Source: Flavobacterium potami
GTDB lineage: Bacteria > Bacteroidota > Bacteroidia > Flavobacteriales > Flavobacteriaceae
Direction of reading: 5' to 3'
DNA: 64,000 bases
Assembly: GCF_020026915.1 (NCBI RefSeq)
Contig: NZ_JAINUY010000001.1
Coordinates: 496,001-560,000 of the forward strand
Shown: piece after piece, positions 1 through 8,160 of the stretch
How positions within the stretch are numbered: position 1 is the first letter of the stretch
Layout: the number at the start of each line of letters is the position of its first letter
Position numbers and translations under genes: made by a program
The notes under the pieces: model-generated
Database searches by the model: none
The model's input: only the letters and a program-made list of their open reading frames with translations
Told to the model about the DNA's origin: nothing

Positions 1-973
1 TGATTTCATTTACGACACCTTTTTTAGCAGCCAAAATTCCAGGGCCAGAAGTAGTAATTTCCATTTTAGGAATTGATAATAAAGCACTCAAAATTACAGA
101 TGATCCTAAAACCCAGTACATCACTTTTCTAGCGCCGAATTTATCAGACAAATAGCCTCCAAAAGCTCTGATTACACCAGAAGGCAAACTAAACATTGTG
201 GCAAATAAACCTCCCATAACCAAACTGGTTTGATACACATTCATGAAGTTTGGCAATAACCATTGAGAATAGGCTACAAAACATCCGAATACTAAGAAAT
301 AGTAAGCTCCAAATCGCCAAACTCTTTGTGATTTTAAAGGTGTAAGCATTTGTGAAATAGTTTTTCCGCTGCTTTCTATTTTTTTGTTTTGAGCGAAAAC
401 TAAAAAGGCGACACCAATTACCACTAATGAAATAGCATAAATAACTGGTAGCACTTTCCAGCCGTTTTGCGGATCATCAATTGAAAAATGATTTAACAGA
501 GAAGGTGCAAGGAAAGTTGTAATTGCTGCGCCAGCATTACCCATTCCGAAGATTCCCAGCGCACGCCCTTGCCATTCTTTTGGATACCAGATTGAAGTAT
601 AACCAATACCAACGGCAAAACTAGTTCCGACCATTCCGAATAAAAAGCTTAGTAAAGCAAACATTCCGAAACTGTCAGCGTAGGGAAGGAGAAATAAAGG
701 AATCGAACAGAGGAGTAATAAAAGAGAAAAAACATATTTTCCGCCAAATTTATCAGTCAAGATTCCGATTGGCAAACGCATGATGGATCCTGTTAAAATT
801 GGAATACCTAAAAGCCATCCAACTTGAATAACATCCCAATGGAAAATTCCGTTATCGACTAAAAAGGTTACGAGAACCCCGTTTAATGTCCAGCAGGCAA
901 AACACACTGTAAAGGCCAATGTGTTCAAAAATAAAATTTTGTGTGATTGCGATAGTGAGTTTGTATTTTTCAT
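1..973 (-). CDS. NarK-type MFS nitrate/nitrite transporter (partial, 3' end outside window)
   Basis: This open frame starts at ATG 973-971 and runs off the left edge, giving 324 codons without a stop. The translation is a polytopic membrane protein that opens with MKNTNSLSQSHKILFLNTLA and has many hydrophobic segments. A cytoplasmic loop contains GILTDKFGGKYVF, and a second one (GGYLSDKFGARKVMYW) repeats it in the other half, as expected for the major facilitator superfamily. The nitrate/nitrite porter assignment rests on these signatures and on the position downstream of nirBD and the sensor/regulator pair. It would import nitrate or nitrite for assimilation. It is separated from the response regulator gene by 96 bp that hold two TACGTA palindromes. 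Family is fairly sure; substrate is inferred from context. Confidence 0.85.
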   Translation of the reverse strand, partial: MKNTNSLSQSHKILFLNTLAFTVCFACWTLNGVLVTFLVDNGIFHWDVIQVGWLLGIPILTGSIMRLPIGILTDKFGGKYVFSLLLLLCSIPLFLLPYADSFGMFALLSFLFGMVGTSFAVGIGYTSIWYPKEWQGRALGIFGMGNAGAAITTFLAPSLLNHFSIDDPQNGWKVLPVIYAISLVVIGVAFLVFAQNKKIESSGKTISQMLTPLKSQRVWRFGAYYFLVFGCFVAYSQWLLPNFMNVYQTSLVMGGLFATMFSLPSGVIRAFGGYLSDKFGARKVMYWVLGSSVILSALLSIPKMEITTSGPGILAAKKGVVNEI

Positions 974-1050
974 AGCACTTATATTTTTATGTAAAAATAA
1001 GTACTATAACTTAGTTAAAACCTGCTAAAACGCAGTTTTTGAAAAATAAT

Positions 1051-1066
1051 TACGTATTTATACGTA
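1051..1066. promoter_or_regulatory. Paired TACGTA palindromes upstream of the transporter gene
   Basis: TACGTA occurs at 1051-1056 and 1061-1066, exactly 10 bp apart, one helical turn. The sites lie 78-95 bp upstream of the transporter start and just past the stop codon of the response regulator. The same palindrome recurs upstream of the regulator gene and of nirB. Binding by the local response regulator is inference. Confidence 0.5.
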
Positions 1067-1069
1067 TTT

Positions 1070-1729
1070 TTAAATTAAAGAATACTCAGCGGCTTTATTA
1101 GAAAGTTCCATTAGGTTTTTCACTTTCAGCTTTTTCATTAAGTTGAAGCGGTGTACTTCGGCAGTTCGCTTGCTAATGTCTAAAGCTTCGGCGATTTCTT
1201 TGTTTCCTTTTCCTGATAATAAAAGAGTAAGTATTTCTTTTTCTCTTTTGGTAATCATCATTTCTTCGCCCAATGTTTGTTTAGGTTCTAATGATGTAGA
1301 AGAATTTGTCAATTGACTTATTAAGATGGAAGAAATATCACCGCTGAAATATTTTCCTCCAGCAGAAACACTATGCAATGCTTTTAAGAATTCTTCTTTT
1401 GAAGAACCTTTTAGCAAATAACCATCAGCTCCAGCTTTTATAGATTTCAATACATATTCTTCCGATTCGTGCATCGAAAGCATGATGATTTTTACGTTAT
1501 TATTCTCGCTTCTAAGTTTTTCTACTACCTCAATACCAGTTAAATTAGGCATACGAATATCTACTATAAGTAAGTCTGGTTTTGTTGACGCTACAACTTC
1601 AAGTGCATCTGCACCATCAATTGCTTCACCCACAACCTCAATGTTTGCTTCGTTTTCCAGTAAAGATTTGATTCCGTCTCTAACAAAAACATGGTCATCT
1701 GCCAATACTACACGAATGATATTGCTCAT
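1070..1729 (-). CDS. NarL/LuxR-family DNA-binding response regulator
   Basis: This 219-residue protein has an N-terminal receiver domain (about residues 5-125) with the acidic pair D11/D12 and the phosphoacceptor D57 in the LLIVDIRMP context. A LuxR-type helix-turn-helix lies at about residues 150-215 (TKREKEILTLLLSGKGNKEI). The length is usual for the NarL/FixJ class. It is encoded downstream of a NarX-like sensor kinase in a nitrite reductase locus, so it probably activates that locus in response to nitrate or nitrite. TACGTA palindromes lie on both sides of the gene. Family assignment is firm; the signal and targets are inferred from context. Confidence 0.92.
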   Translation of the reverse strand: MSNIIRVVLADDHVFVRDGIKSLLENEANIEVVGEAIDGADALEVVASTKPDLLIVDIRMPNLTGIEVVEKLRSENNNVKIIMLSMHESEEYVLKSIKAGADGYLLKGSSKEEFLKALHSVSAGGKYFSGDISSILISQLTNSSTSLEPKQTLGEEMMITKREKEILTLLLSGKGNKEIAEALDISKRTAEVHRFNLMKKLKVKNLMELSNKAAEYSLI

Positions 1730-1757
1730 AGTTTACTTAATTTAGATTCTAGATTTT

Positions 1758-1796
1758 TACGTATATTCATCTATAAAGAAGACGCTAATATACGTA
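1758..1796. promoter_or_regulatory. TACGTA pair upstream of the response regulator gene
   Basis: TACGTA is found at 1758-1763 and 1791-1796, 33 bp apart (about three helical turns), 29-67 bp upstream of the regulator start codon. No good TAnnTTTG element is visible here, which fits an activator-dependent promoter. This suggests autoregulation, which is an inference. Confidence 0.45.
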
Positions 1797-1890
1797 CTTT
1801 TTTAAAAATAAATTCCATTTTTTTTAAATTACAAAGACCAAGATTAAAAAATCATTAGAATTTTAGACGATAAATTCCAAAAAGGAAATT

Positions 1891-1914
1891 GCTTCGCCAG
1901 TTCGCTGACGCTCG
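1891..1914. repeat. Short GC-richer dispersed motif (GCTTCGCC..CGCTCG type)
   Basis: A sequence of the form GCTTCGCC-n2-TTCGCT-n2-CGCTCG stands out from the AT-rich surroundings. A near-identical copy is at 4852-4876, also between genes. No function is evident. Confidence 0.5.
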
Positions 1915-1973
1915 TGTCCGAATTCCAAAGTGTTGTTGCGTTTAACTTTGACAAAGTTTTTACCGTTTAGTTT

Positions 1974-2073
1974 GTCATCTCGACGAAGGAGAGATCTCCA
2001 CGAGTAGCTCTACAAAGATCATCGATTTAGATTGCGGAGTTTCTTGCCAAGATTCTTCGTTCCTCAGAATGAC
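1974..2073. repeat. REP-like palindromic element, mismatched arms
   Basis: The left arm, GTCATCTCGACGAAGGAGAG, matches the element at 2128-2226. The right arm instead reads GATTCTTCGTTCCTCAGAAT followed by GAC, a different arm type that does not pair fully with the left. The centre shares TCTACAAAG and a GATTTAGATTGCGGAG block with the neighbouring copy. It looks like a recombinant between two element variants. Confidence 0.7.
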
Positions 2074-2127
2074 AAGATTGAGGTGAGTTGTGTGTTTAAC
2101 TTTGTCAAAGTTTTTACAGTCTAGTTT

Positions 2128-2226
2128 GTCATCTCGACGAAGGAGAGATCGCACACGGGATTCTACAAAGATTGTCGATTTAGATTGCGGAGTTTCTTGC
2201 GGAGATCTCTCCTTCGTCGAGATGAC
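2128..2226. repeat. REP-like palindromic element with 23-bp perfect arms
   Basis: The arm 2128-2150 is the exact reverse complement of 2204-2226. The element follows the 1974-2073 copy as part of a direct repeat: the flanking text TTTAACTTTG-n-CAAAGTTTTTAC precedes both, unit spacing about 154 bp. Together the two copies fill most of the 603-bp gap between sensor kinase and response regulator. They could act as a transcript-stabilising or attenuating hairpin inside the nitrate operon. Confidence 0.8.
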
Positions 2227-2332
2227 AAAAATGAGGTAAATGCTGAGATGTAATTAGATAATTAGTTGATGTGTCAATTAGAAAATTATTTCGTTGACGA
2301 AAATTATCTAATTATCAAATTGGCACATTCTC

Positions 2333-4144
2333 TCATTTAAGTATCGGAATATTAAATGTAATCCTAGTTCCCTCGCCAGGAATAGAATTCATGAAAACGC
2401 GACCATTAATGTATTGGATTCTCTCTTTCATGAATAAAAGTCCCATTCCAGATTCGCTGTTGCGTTTTTTATCGACAGAATTAACGTCGAAACCTTTTCC
2501 GTTGTCATCTACGATGATGCTTAGAAGTGTTTCACTGTGTGAAAGTTGCACAATAATATGTGAGGATTCGGCGTATTTTATGGCGTTATTAATCGCTTCT
2601 TGCGTAAGACGATAAATATTGATTTCGATTAGCGAATCTAAACGTCGATCAAAATCGGTTTTGTTGTAGAATAGGATTTCTTTTCCGGTTAATTTGGAAA
2701 GTTCTTGAGTTAGTTTTGAAAGTGATGAAACGATTCCGTGATCGCTTAATTCTGGTGGCATTAGGTTGAAAGTTGCCGTACGAACGCCTTTGATAATATC
2801 CAAAGAAAGTTTCTTTAAATACTCAATTTTTTGTTCTGATTTTTCTCTGTCATCGAGATTGATACTTTCTAAACTGAATTTTAAACCCGTAAGCATTTGA
2901 CCGATTCCGTCGTGGATTTCTTTGGCGATTCGGTTTTGTTCGTTTTCCTGATTTTCGACAATTTTACTTGAAATAATCTTTTGCTGATTGATTTTTTCGG
3001 TTGTGTTTTCAAGGTTCAAGCGTTCGACTTCACGTTGCGCTTTTTTACGTTCCGTGATGTTGAAACAAACGATCAAAAGTTCGAGTTCATCTTTTTTAAT
3101 CATTACAGGAACCATCGACAAATCGAGCCAAATTTCTTTTTCGTCTTTGTTTACGATTTTGATTTCGCCTTGCCAGCCACTGCGTTGTTTTTCGAAGATT
3201 AAACGATCAAAATTGACTTGTTCTTTTTCGTCTTGGGTTAAAACTTCGGAGAATTTTTTGTTGGATGAAAATTTGGTGTAATTAAGAAGTTTGGCGAATT
3301 TTTCTCCGATATGAATAATCGAACCGTCTGGTGAAATTCGGCAATACAATAAAGTATTTTCCATCGCATAATTGAGCGATTTTAATTCTTTAACTGAGTT
3401 TTCTTTGATTTCTGAGATAATTTCAGTGTCGTATGCCAGTTTTAAAGCTTTCTTTTCAGAAGATAAAAGCTGTGCAATTAACCTTTCGATTTTCTTGTTG
3501 GTTGGTTTGAAAATGAAGAAGAATTCTAAAAGCAGAACAAGCAAAGTGAAACCAAAAATCCAATATTCGATTCGGCGTTGTTCGGTTACTTTTTCGTGCG
3601 CTTCAAGATCATATTGCGTTACAATCTGATTCATTTTCGAAAGGAAAAGGCCTTCGTTTTCTAAGATAGTTTGAACCAGTTTTTGATTTTCTGAAACGGT
3701 TTTTTTCTGTTGTAAATTCAGTAAAAAAGAATCGGTTGTCTCTGCAATTTTATTGAAAATTGGGTTGATTTCCAGATATAATTTGTTTAGTGTTTCGCTT
3801 TTTTCTTTTGGAAAAGCTAAACTGTCGTTTCCGTTTTCTAATGCATCTTGGTTTTTCTTCCAAAGTTTTAAAACCTCTTTTAAGTGCGAAGTTTTTTTGG
3901 CTGTAGCCGAATCAGAAACGTAATGTAAAATCAGTACTTCTTTGACAATTTTCTGGCTCAGCATTCTCTGTTTTCCAGAAAAATTGATAATCTTAGAATC
4001 GCTTAACTGCTGATTCAGATTGTATTGAACGAGAAACTGACTAATAATTATAGTTAATGCAATAGTAAGAAGCGCAAAAAAATACAGTCGTCGTAAATTT
4101 TTGAAAGTGATTTTTTCTGCAGCTTCCTGATTGCTTTTCTTCAT
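2333..4144 (-). CDS. NarX-like membrane sensor histidine kinase (HisKA_3/HATPase)
   Basis: This 603-residue protein has TM1 at about residues 20-40, an extracytoplasmic helical region (about 41-190) and TM2 at about 192-212. A PAS-like segment follows (about 255-365), then a HisKA_3 dimerisation domain with H411 in RIAKEIHDGIGQ, and a HATPase domain (VDDNGKGFD). Just after TM1, residues 51-66 (KIINFSGKQRMLSQKI) resemble the P-box of NarX/NarQ nitrate sensors and the PilJ-type N-terminal domain. It is encoded 10 bp after the DUF4202 gene and upstream of a NarL-type regulator. It most likely senses nitrate or nitrite and phosphorylates that regulator. Kinase class is firm; ligand is inferred. 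Confidence 0.88.
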   Translation of the reverse strand: MKKSNQEAAEKITFKNLRRLYFFALLTIALTIIISQFLVQYNLNQQLSDSKIINFSGKQRMLSQKIVKEVLILHYVSDSATAKKTSHLKEVLKLWKKNQDALENGNDSLAFPKEKSETLNKLYLEINPIFNKIAETTDSFLLNLQQKKTVSENQKLVQTILENEGLFLSKMNQIVTQYDLEAHEKVTEQRRIEYWIFGFTLLVLLLEFFFIFKPTNKKIERLIAQLLSSEKKALKLAYDTEIISEIKENSVKELKSLNYAMENTLLYCRISPDGSIIHIGEKFAKLLNYTKFSSNKKFSEVLTQDEKEQVNFDRLIFEKQRSGWQGEIKIVNKDEKEIWLDLSMVPVMIKKDELELLIVCFNITERKKAQREVERLNLENTTEKINQQKIISSKIVENQENEQNRIAKEIHDGIGQMLTGLKFSLESINLDDREKSEQKIEYLKKLSLDIIKGVRTATFNLMPPELSDHGIVSSLSKLTQELSKLTGKEILFYNKTDFDRRLDSLIEINIYRLTQEAINNAIKYAESSHIIVQLSHSETLLSIIVDDNGKGFDVNSVDKKRNSESGMGLLFMKERIQYINGRVFMNSIPGEGTRITFNIPILK

Positions 4145-4154
4145 TTAAGTCTTT

Positions 4155-4739
4155 TTACAATCCTAAAGAAGCTTTTATTAGATTTAAGTTTTCTTCAGAA
4201 TAGTTGATTTTTAAAGCTTCCTGATGTCCTTTTTCAGACATTTTATCCCAAGTTTTCTTGATGATGTTTTTCAGCTTTTCTTCATCATGTTTTTCAACGA
4301 AAGGTTCTAAGTAATATTCTAAAAACACCAGACAAATTACGTCTTCTAGCAATTGTGTTTCGGTGTCTTTTTTAAGCAGTTTTTTTTCAATTAGGAAAGA
4401 AACACGATCAATGAAAGTTTCGTCGTAGCCAGCTTTTTCAAGAATTCCTGCAGTAGTTTTTGCGTGGAATTTTTTCAGCTCTTCTCTCCATTTTAAGTAA
4501 CCCACACGATCCATCGGATAGGATTCGCGGGCTACTTTCCAACGGCAGATGTGCTGTGCTTTTGAAGCGATTTGAACTTCTTCTGAAGCGTTTGGTTCAA
4601 ACTGCATCAGTTTTTCATACATCCTGTTTGAATACAATAATTCTTTTGGGTATTCGGTGTTTTGGTCTAATTCGATATTCGGATCCTGAGCGTTTTCAGC
4701 ATCAATCCATTCACTTGCTTTTTGAAAAGGTGTAGTCAT
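4155..4739 (-). CDS. DUF4202 domain-containing protein
   Basis: This 194-residue soluble protein is recognised as the DUF4202 family from its N-terminus (PFQKASEWIDAENAQDPN), the segment AQHICRWKVARESYPMDRVG, and a helical C-terminal half. No catalytic motif can be assigned. It carries a conserved-looking H/E/D set (QHICRW, KKFHAKT, EDVICLVFLEYYLEPF) that recalls metal-dependent HD-like helical proteins, but this is only an impression. It sits between nirD and the sensor kinase, with a 10-bp gap to the latter. This suggests a role in nitrate/nitrite assimilation or its sensing. Function unknown. Confidence 0.8.
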   Translation of the reverse strand: MTTPFQKASEWIDAENAQDPNIELDQNTEYPKELLYSNRMYEKLMQFEPNASEEVQIASKAQHICRWKVARESYPMDRVGYLKWREELKKFHAKTTAGILEKAGYDETFIDRVSFLIEKKLLKKDTETQLLEDVICLVFLEYYLEPFVEKHDEEKLKNIIKKTWDKMSEKGHQEALKINYSEENLNLIKASLGL

Positions 4740-4788
4740 TTTTTGGTTGGATAATAGATTTCAAAGATACGGAATTAAAGTTTTTTTC

Positions 4789-4939
4789 GCCACGAATTCA
4801 CGAATCATTGTTTAGTTTTTGTCGCAGATTAAAGTTTTTTTGCCACGAATTGCTTCGCCTATTCGCTATCGCTCGGATCACGAATTTTATTTTTAAAATC
4901 TATGTGCAAAGTTTTTAAATTAATTCGTGAATTCGTGGC
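4789..4939. repeat. GCCACGAATTCACGAAT inverted-repeat element, copy 1
   Basis: The arms are GCCACGAATTCACGAAT (from 4789) and its complement ending at 4939. A second half-copy of the left arm begins near 4842 and is interrupted by the GCTTCGCC..CGCTCG motif at 4852-4876, so this copy appears rearranged. Compact intact copies are at 12896-12967 and 13480-13550. It fills the nirD to DUF4202 gap. Confidence 0.7.
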
Positions 4940-4955
4940 GAAAAAAAATATTCAT

Positions 4956-5333
4956 TTAATCTACAAACCCAACAAAAACTTCGTCTTCTACAATCTTAAT
5001 CGGATAAGTGGCAATGCTATACTCTTCACCATTTAAATTTGAGCCATCAACAAGAGAAAAAGTTTTTTTATGCATCGGACAAGCGATTTTCGGAATATCA
5101 TCGGCAGAACCTGTCATTCCTCTTGAAAGTACCATTTCCATTTTATGCGGACAGGCGTTTTGGCAAGCGTACCATGCGTTACGACGCGCAAAATTGAAAA
5201 TCGCGATTTGTTTGTTTTTGTATTTGATGCATCCGCCTCGATTGGTTGGAAAATCTTCTACTTTACCAGCTTTGAACCAAATTGTTGCGTCGCTTGCGTG
5301 AACTGTTTCGTATTGATTTAAGATTTCTTCCAT
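4956..5333 (-). CDS. nirD: Nitrite reductase small subunit, Rieske type (NirD)
   Basis: This 125-residue Rieske-fold protein is the small subunit of NAD(P)H-dependent assimilatory nitrite reductase, paired with NirB. Unlike the E. coli-type NirD, which lacks cluster ligands, this one keeps a full set: C61-P-H63 and C85-P-M-H88, so it may bind a [2Fe-2S] cluster. The start at 5333 gives a normal length. It lies 287 bp downstream of nirB. That gap contains a large hairpin and a dispersed repeat that may lower or uncouple its expression from nirB. Confidence 0.9.
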   Translation of the reverse strand: MEEILNQYETVHASDATIWFKAGKVEDFPTNRGGCIKYKNKQIAIFNFARRNAWYACQNACPHKMEMVLSRGMTGSADDIPKIACPMHKKTFSLVDGSNLNGEEYSIATYPIKIVEDEVFVGFVD

Positions 5334-5360
5334 TTTGATTGAGTTTTGTGGTTCCTGTTT

Positions 5361-5416
5361 CTTAGCCCTCTTTTACAATCATGAGAGTTATGATGGCGCA
5401 GTAAAAAGAGGGTAAG
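5361..5416. terminator. Hairpin between nirB and nirD
   Basis: CTTAGCCCTCTTTTAC at 5361-5376 pairs with GTAAAAAGAGGGTAAG at 5401-5416, a 16-bp arm with one unpaired or mismatched position. It lies 28 bp upstream of the nirD start in the presumed nirB-nirD transcript. It may be an attenuator or an mRNA processing/stability hairpin. It is not followed by a clean U tract on the minus strand. Confidence 0.4.
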
Positions 5417-5471
5417 AAGGACAGCAAACGTTTAATTATTTTTTTTTCTTTTTTTGGAGCTTAATTTTTTA

Positions 5472-5612
5472 AACACATAGAAACATAGGTTTTTTGTTTT
5501 TGTTTGAGAAATAGAAAATTAAAAGAAACTAGTTTCTAACACATAGCTATGTGAATTGATGCAAGTGAAACGCCTTTTTTAAATTCAGTTAATTCTATGA
5601 TTCTATGTGTTT
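5472..5612. repeat. AACACATAG..CTATGTGTT dispersed inverted repeat, copy 1 (141 bp, uninterrupted)
   Basis: The element begins AACACATAGAAACATAG and ends with the complementary TTCTATGTGTTT. Internal blocks (AAACTAGTTTCTAACACATA, then TGATGCAAGTGAAACGCC) are shared with the copy at 14471-14727. In this copy the internal junction ACACATAGCTATGTG (about 5539-5553) is continuous, so it represents the uninterrupted form. Confidence 0.8.
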
Positions 5613-5620
5613 AAATTATT

Positions 5621-8134
5621 TTACGACCAAGCTTTTGGCATTTTTTGATCTCTTAATGGAACAAAAGCGATATTATCGTCTTTCTCGTCAGAGTTTACAA
5701 AATGGTTGAAACGCTTCATTAATCTTGGTTTTTCAAGAACTTGTTTCCATTCGCATTCGAAAGTGTTTACCATACTTTGCATTTCTGCTTCAAGCGTTTC
5801 GCAGATTCCTAAACTGTCTTCGATGATTACTTGTTTTAGATACTCTAAACCACCGTCTAGTTTTTCTAACCAAGTTGATGTTCTAATTAGCGGACCAGCA
5901 GTTCTGATGTAATACATTAAGAATCGATCCATGTATTTGATTATGGTTTCTTTGTCGATTTTCTCGGCCAAAAGAACTGCGTGTTTTGGATTCGCTCCAC
6001 CATTTCCGCAGATGTATAAATTCCATCCGCCTTCTACAGCGATTAATCCGAAATCTTTTCCGCGTGCTTCCGCGCATTCGCGAATGCAGGCAGAAACACC
6101 GCCTTTTAATTTATGAGGAGAACGAATTCCTTTATATCTATTTTCTAGTTCGATGGCAAATCCGGCGCTGTCGTCCATTCCGTAACGACACCATGCATTT
6201 CCAACACAACTTTTTACGGCACGAAGCGATTTTCCGTAAGCATGACCACTTTCAAAACCATTTTCAATTAAGATTTTCCAGATTTTCGGTAAGTCACTTA
6301 AATGTGCTCCAAATAAATCAACTCTTTGTGCTCCCGTAATTTTAGTGTACAAATCGAATTGTTTTGCTACTTCGCCAATAACGATTAGTTTCTCTGCAGT
6401 TATTTCACCTCCAGCAACTCTCGGAACAACAGAATAGGTTCCGTTTCGTTGAATGTTCGCCAAAAATCTATCATTGGTATCTTGTGTAGTTACGTGTTTG
6501 TTTGCTGTATCATTGTAAATACTAGAGAAAATTGAAGCTACAACTGGTTTGCAAACCTCGCATCCGTCGCCTTTACCGTGATGATCTAAAACATCATAGA
6601 AATTTTCATATTTATTGATTTTTACCAAATCAAATAATTCTTGACGATTATAACTGAAGTGCTCGCAGATTACTTCTTTTACTTCTTTTCCTAAAGATTT
6701 TTGAGTTGCTTTTACTAAATCAGAAACCATTGGTTTACAGCCTCCACATCCAGAAGTTGCTTTTGTTGCTTTTACAACGTCTGAAAATGTAGCGCAAGAT
6801 TCATCCAAGATTTTACAGCAGATAGAACCTTTAGTAACATTTTCGCAAGAACAGATTACGGCTGTGTCTGGCAAATCCATCACGCTTCCTAAAGAAGAAC
6901 CTTCAGAACCATCGCGAGAACCTAAAATTAAATCTTCTGGATTTTTAGGCAATGCCATTTCGTTAATGTAAATCTGAAAAAGTGAATTGTAATCGCTAGA
7001 ATCTCCAACGAGAATTCCGCCTAAAAGCGTTTTAGAATCCTTTGTAACGTTGATTCTTTTATAAATACCGCTTAATTTATTTTCGTAAACAATAGCAGTT
7101 ACATGCTCATTTTCTATAAAAGGATCACCAAAACTTGCCACTTCAACACCAATTAATTTCAATTGTGTTGACATATCGATGGTTTCTCTCATGGTTTTGT
7201 CGCCATTTAAGATTTGCTCTGCGGCAACATCGGCCATTTCGTAACCTGGAGCAACAAGTCCGTAAATGTTTTGGTTGTAAAGCGCCGCTTCCCCAATCGC
7301 AAAAATAAAAGGATCTGATGTCTGCATTTGATTGTTTACTACAATTCCGCCTCTTACGCCGACTTCGAGTCCCGAAACTCTAGCCAGTTCGTCACGAGGT
7401 TTAATTCCAGCAGATATAACCAACATGTCTACCTTTAACAATTCGTCGTTTGCAAACATCATTCCCGTTATACTTTCTTTTCCGTCAATATATTGCGTTG
7501 CTTTATTAAGATGAATTCCGATGTTTAATTCTTCTATTTTTGACTGAAGCATGTCGCTTGCGCCCTGATCCAATTGTCTTGGCATCAAACGCGGTGCAAA
7601 TTCCACCACATGCGGATTCAATCCTAAATCGCGAACCGCTTTCGCCGCTTCAAGACCTAATAAACCGCCGCCTAAAACTGCCGCTTCAGTTGCGCCTTTT
7701 TGTTTTATTTTTTTGGCATAAGCCATAATCGCATCTAGATCTTCGATGGTTCTGTAAACAAAAACACCTTCTTTTTCTACACCTTCAATTGGAGGTACAA
7801 ATGCAGAAGAACCTGTAGCCAGAACTAAGTAGTCGTACGTATGTGTTTTGCCTAAGTGCGTATGTATGGTTTTTACATCACGATTAATATCTGTAATTAA
7901 CTCAGATGTGTTTAGAATAATATTGTTTTGCTCGTACCATTCGGTAGTTGATAATGACAAATCATCAGCTGTCTTTCCTCCAAAGTACTCGCTTAGATGA
8001 ACGCGGTCGTAAGCGCGTCTTGGCTCTTCTCCAAATACTGTGATTTGATACTTTTCTTGTCCTGATTTTGCAACAAACTTTTCGCAAAATTTATAACCAA
8101 CCATGCCGTTTCCAACTACTATTACTCTAATCAT
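5621..8134 (-). CDS. nirB: Nitrite reductase large subunit (NirB)
   Basis: This 837-residue protein is the flavo-siroheme subunit that reduces nitrite to ammonium with NAD(P)H. An N-terminal FAD-binding fold (VIVVGNGMVGYKFCEKF) and a second dinucleotide fold (VLGGGLLGLEAAKAV) are followed by a BFD-like [2Fe-2S] domain (CSCENVTKG, then SGCGGC). A second cysteine pair (GCEVC) comes next. The sulfite/nitrite reductase half carries the [4Fe-4S]/siroheme cysteines in SCVGNAWCRYG and ACIRECAEARGKDFG. Length is typical of NirB. It is the first gene of the nitrate/nitrite locus, and its promoter region holds several TACGTA palindromes. nirD follows downstream. Confidence 0.96.
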   Translation of the reverse strand: MIRVIVVGNGMVGYKFCEKFVAKSGQEKYQITVFGEEPRRAYDRVHLSEYFGGKTADDLSLSTTEWYEQNNIILNTSELITDINRDVKTIHTHLGKTHTYDYLVLATGSSAFVPPIEGVEKEGVFVYRTIEDLDAIMAYAKKIKQKGATEAAVLGGGLLGLEAAKAVRDLGLNPHVVEFAPRLMPRQLDQGASDMLQSKIEELNIGIHLNKATQYIDGKESITGMMFANDELLKVDMLVISAGIKPRDELARVSGLEVGVRGGIVVNNQMQTSDPFIFAIGEAALYNQNIYGLVAPGYEMADVAAEQILNGDKTMRETIDMSTQLKLIGVEVASFGDPFIENEHVTAIVYENKLSGIYKRINVTKDSKTLLGGILVGDSSDYNSLFQIYINEMALPKNPEDLILGSRDGSEGSSLGSVMDLPDTAVICSCENVTKGSICCKILDESCATFSDVVKATKATSGCGGCKPMVSDLVKATQKSLGKEVKEVICEHFSYNRQELFDLVKINKYENFYDVLDHHGKGDGCEVCKPVVASIFSSIYNDTANKHVTTQDTNDRFLANIQRNGTYSVVPRVAGGEITAEKLIVIGEVAKQFDLYTKITGAQRVDLFGAHLSDLPKIWKILIENGFESGHAYGKSLRAVKSCVGNAWCRYGMDDSAGFAIELENRYKGIRSPHKLKGGVSACIRECAEARGKDFGLIAVEGGWNLYICGNGGANPKHAVLLAEKIDKETIIKYMDRFLMYYIRTAGPLIRTSTWLEKLDGGLEYLKQVIIEDSLGICETLEAEMQSMVNTFECEWKQVLEKPRLMKRFNHFVNSDEKDDNIAFVPLRDQKMPKAWS

Positions 8135-8160
8135 GATTTCTTTAATTAAGTATTACTACG

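Noticed and set aside
1482..1745. 87-codon plus-strand frame inside the response regulator gene
   Set aside because: Serine/threonine-rich antisense shadow of a firm gene.
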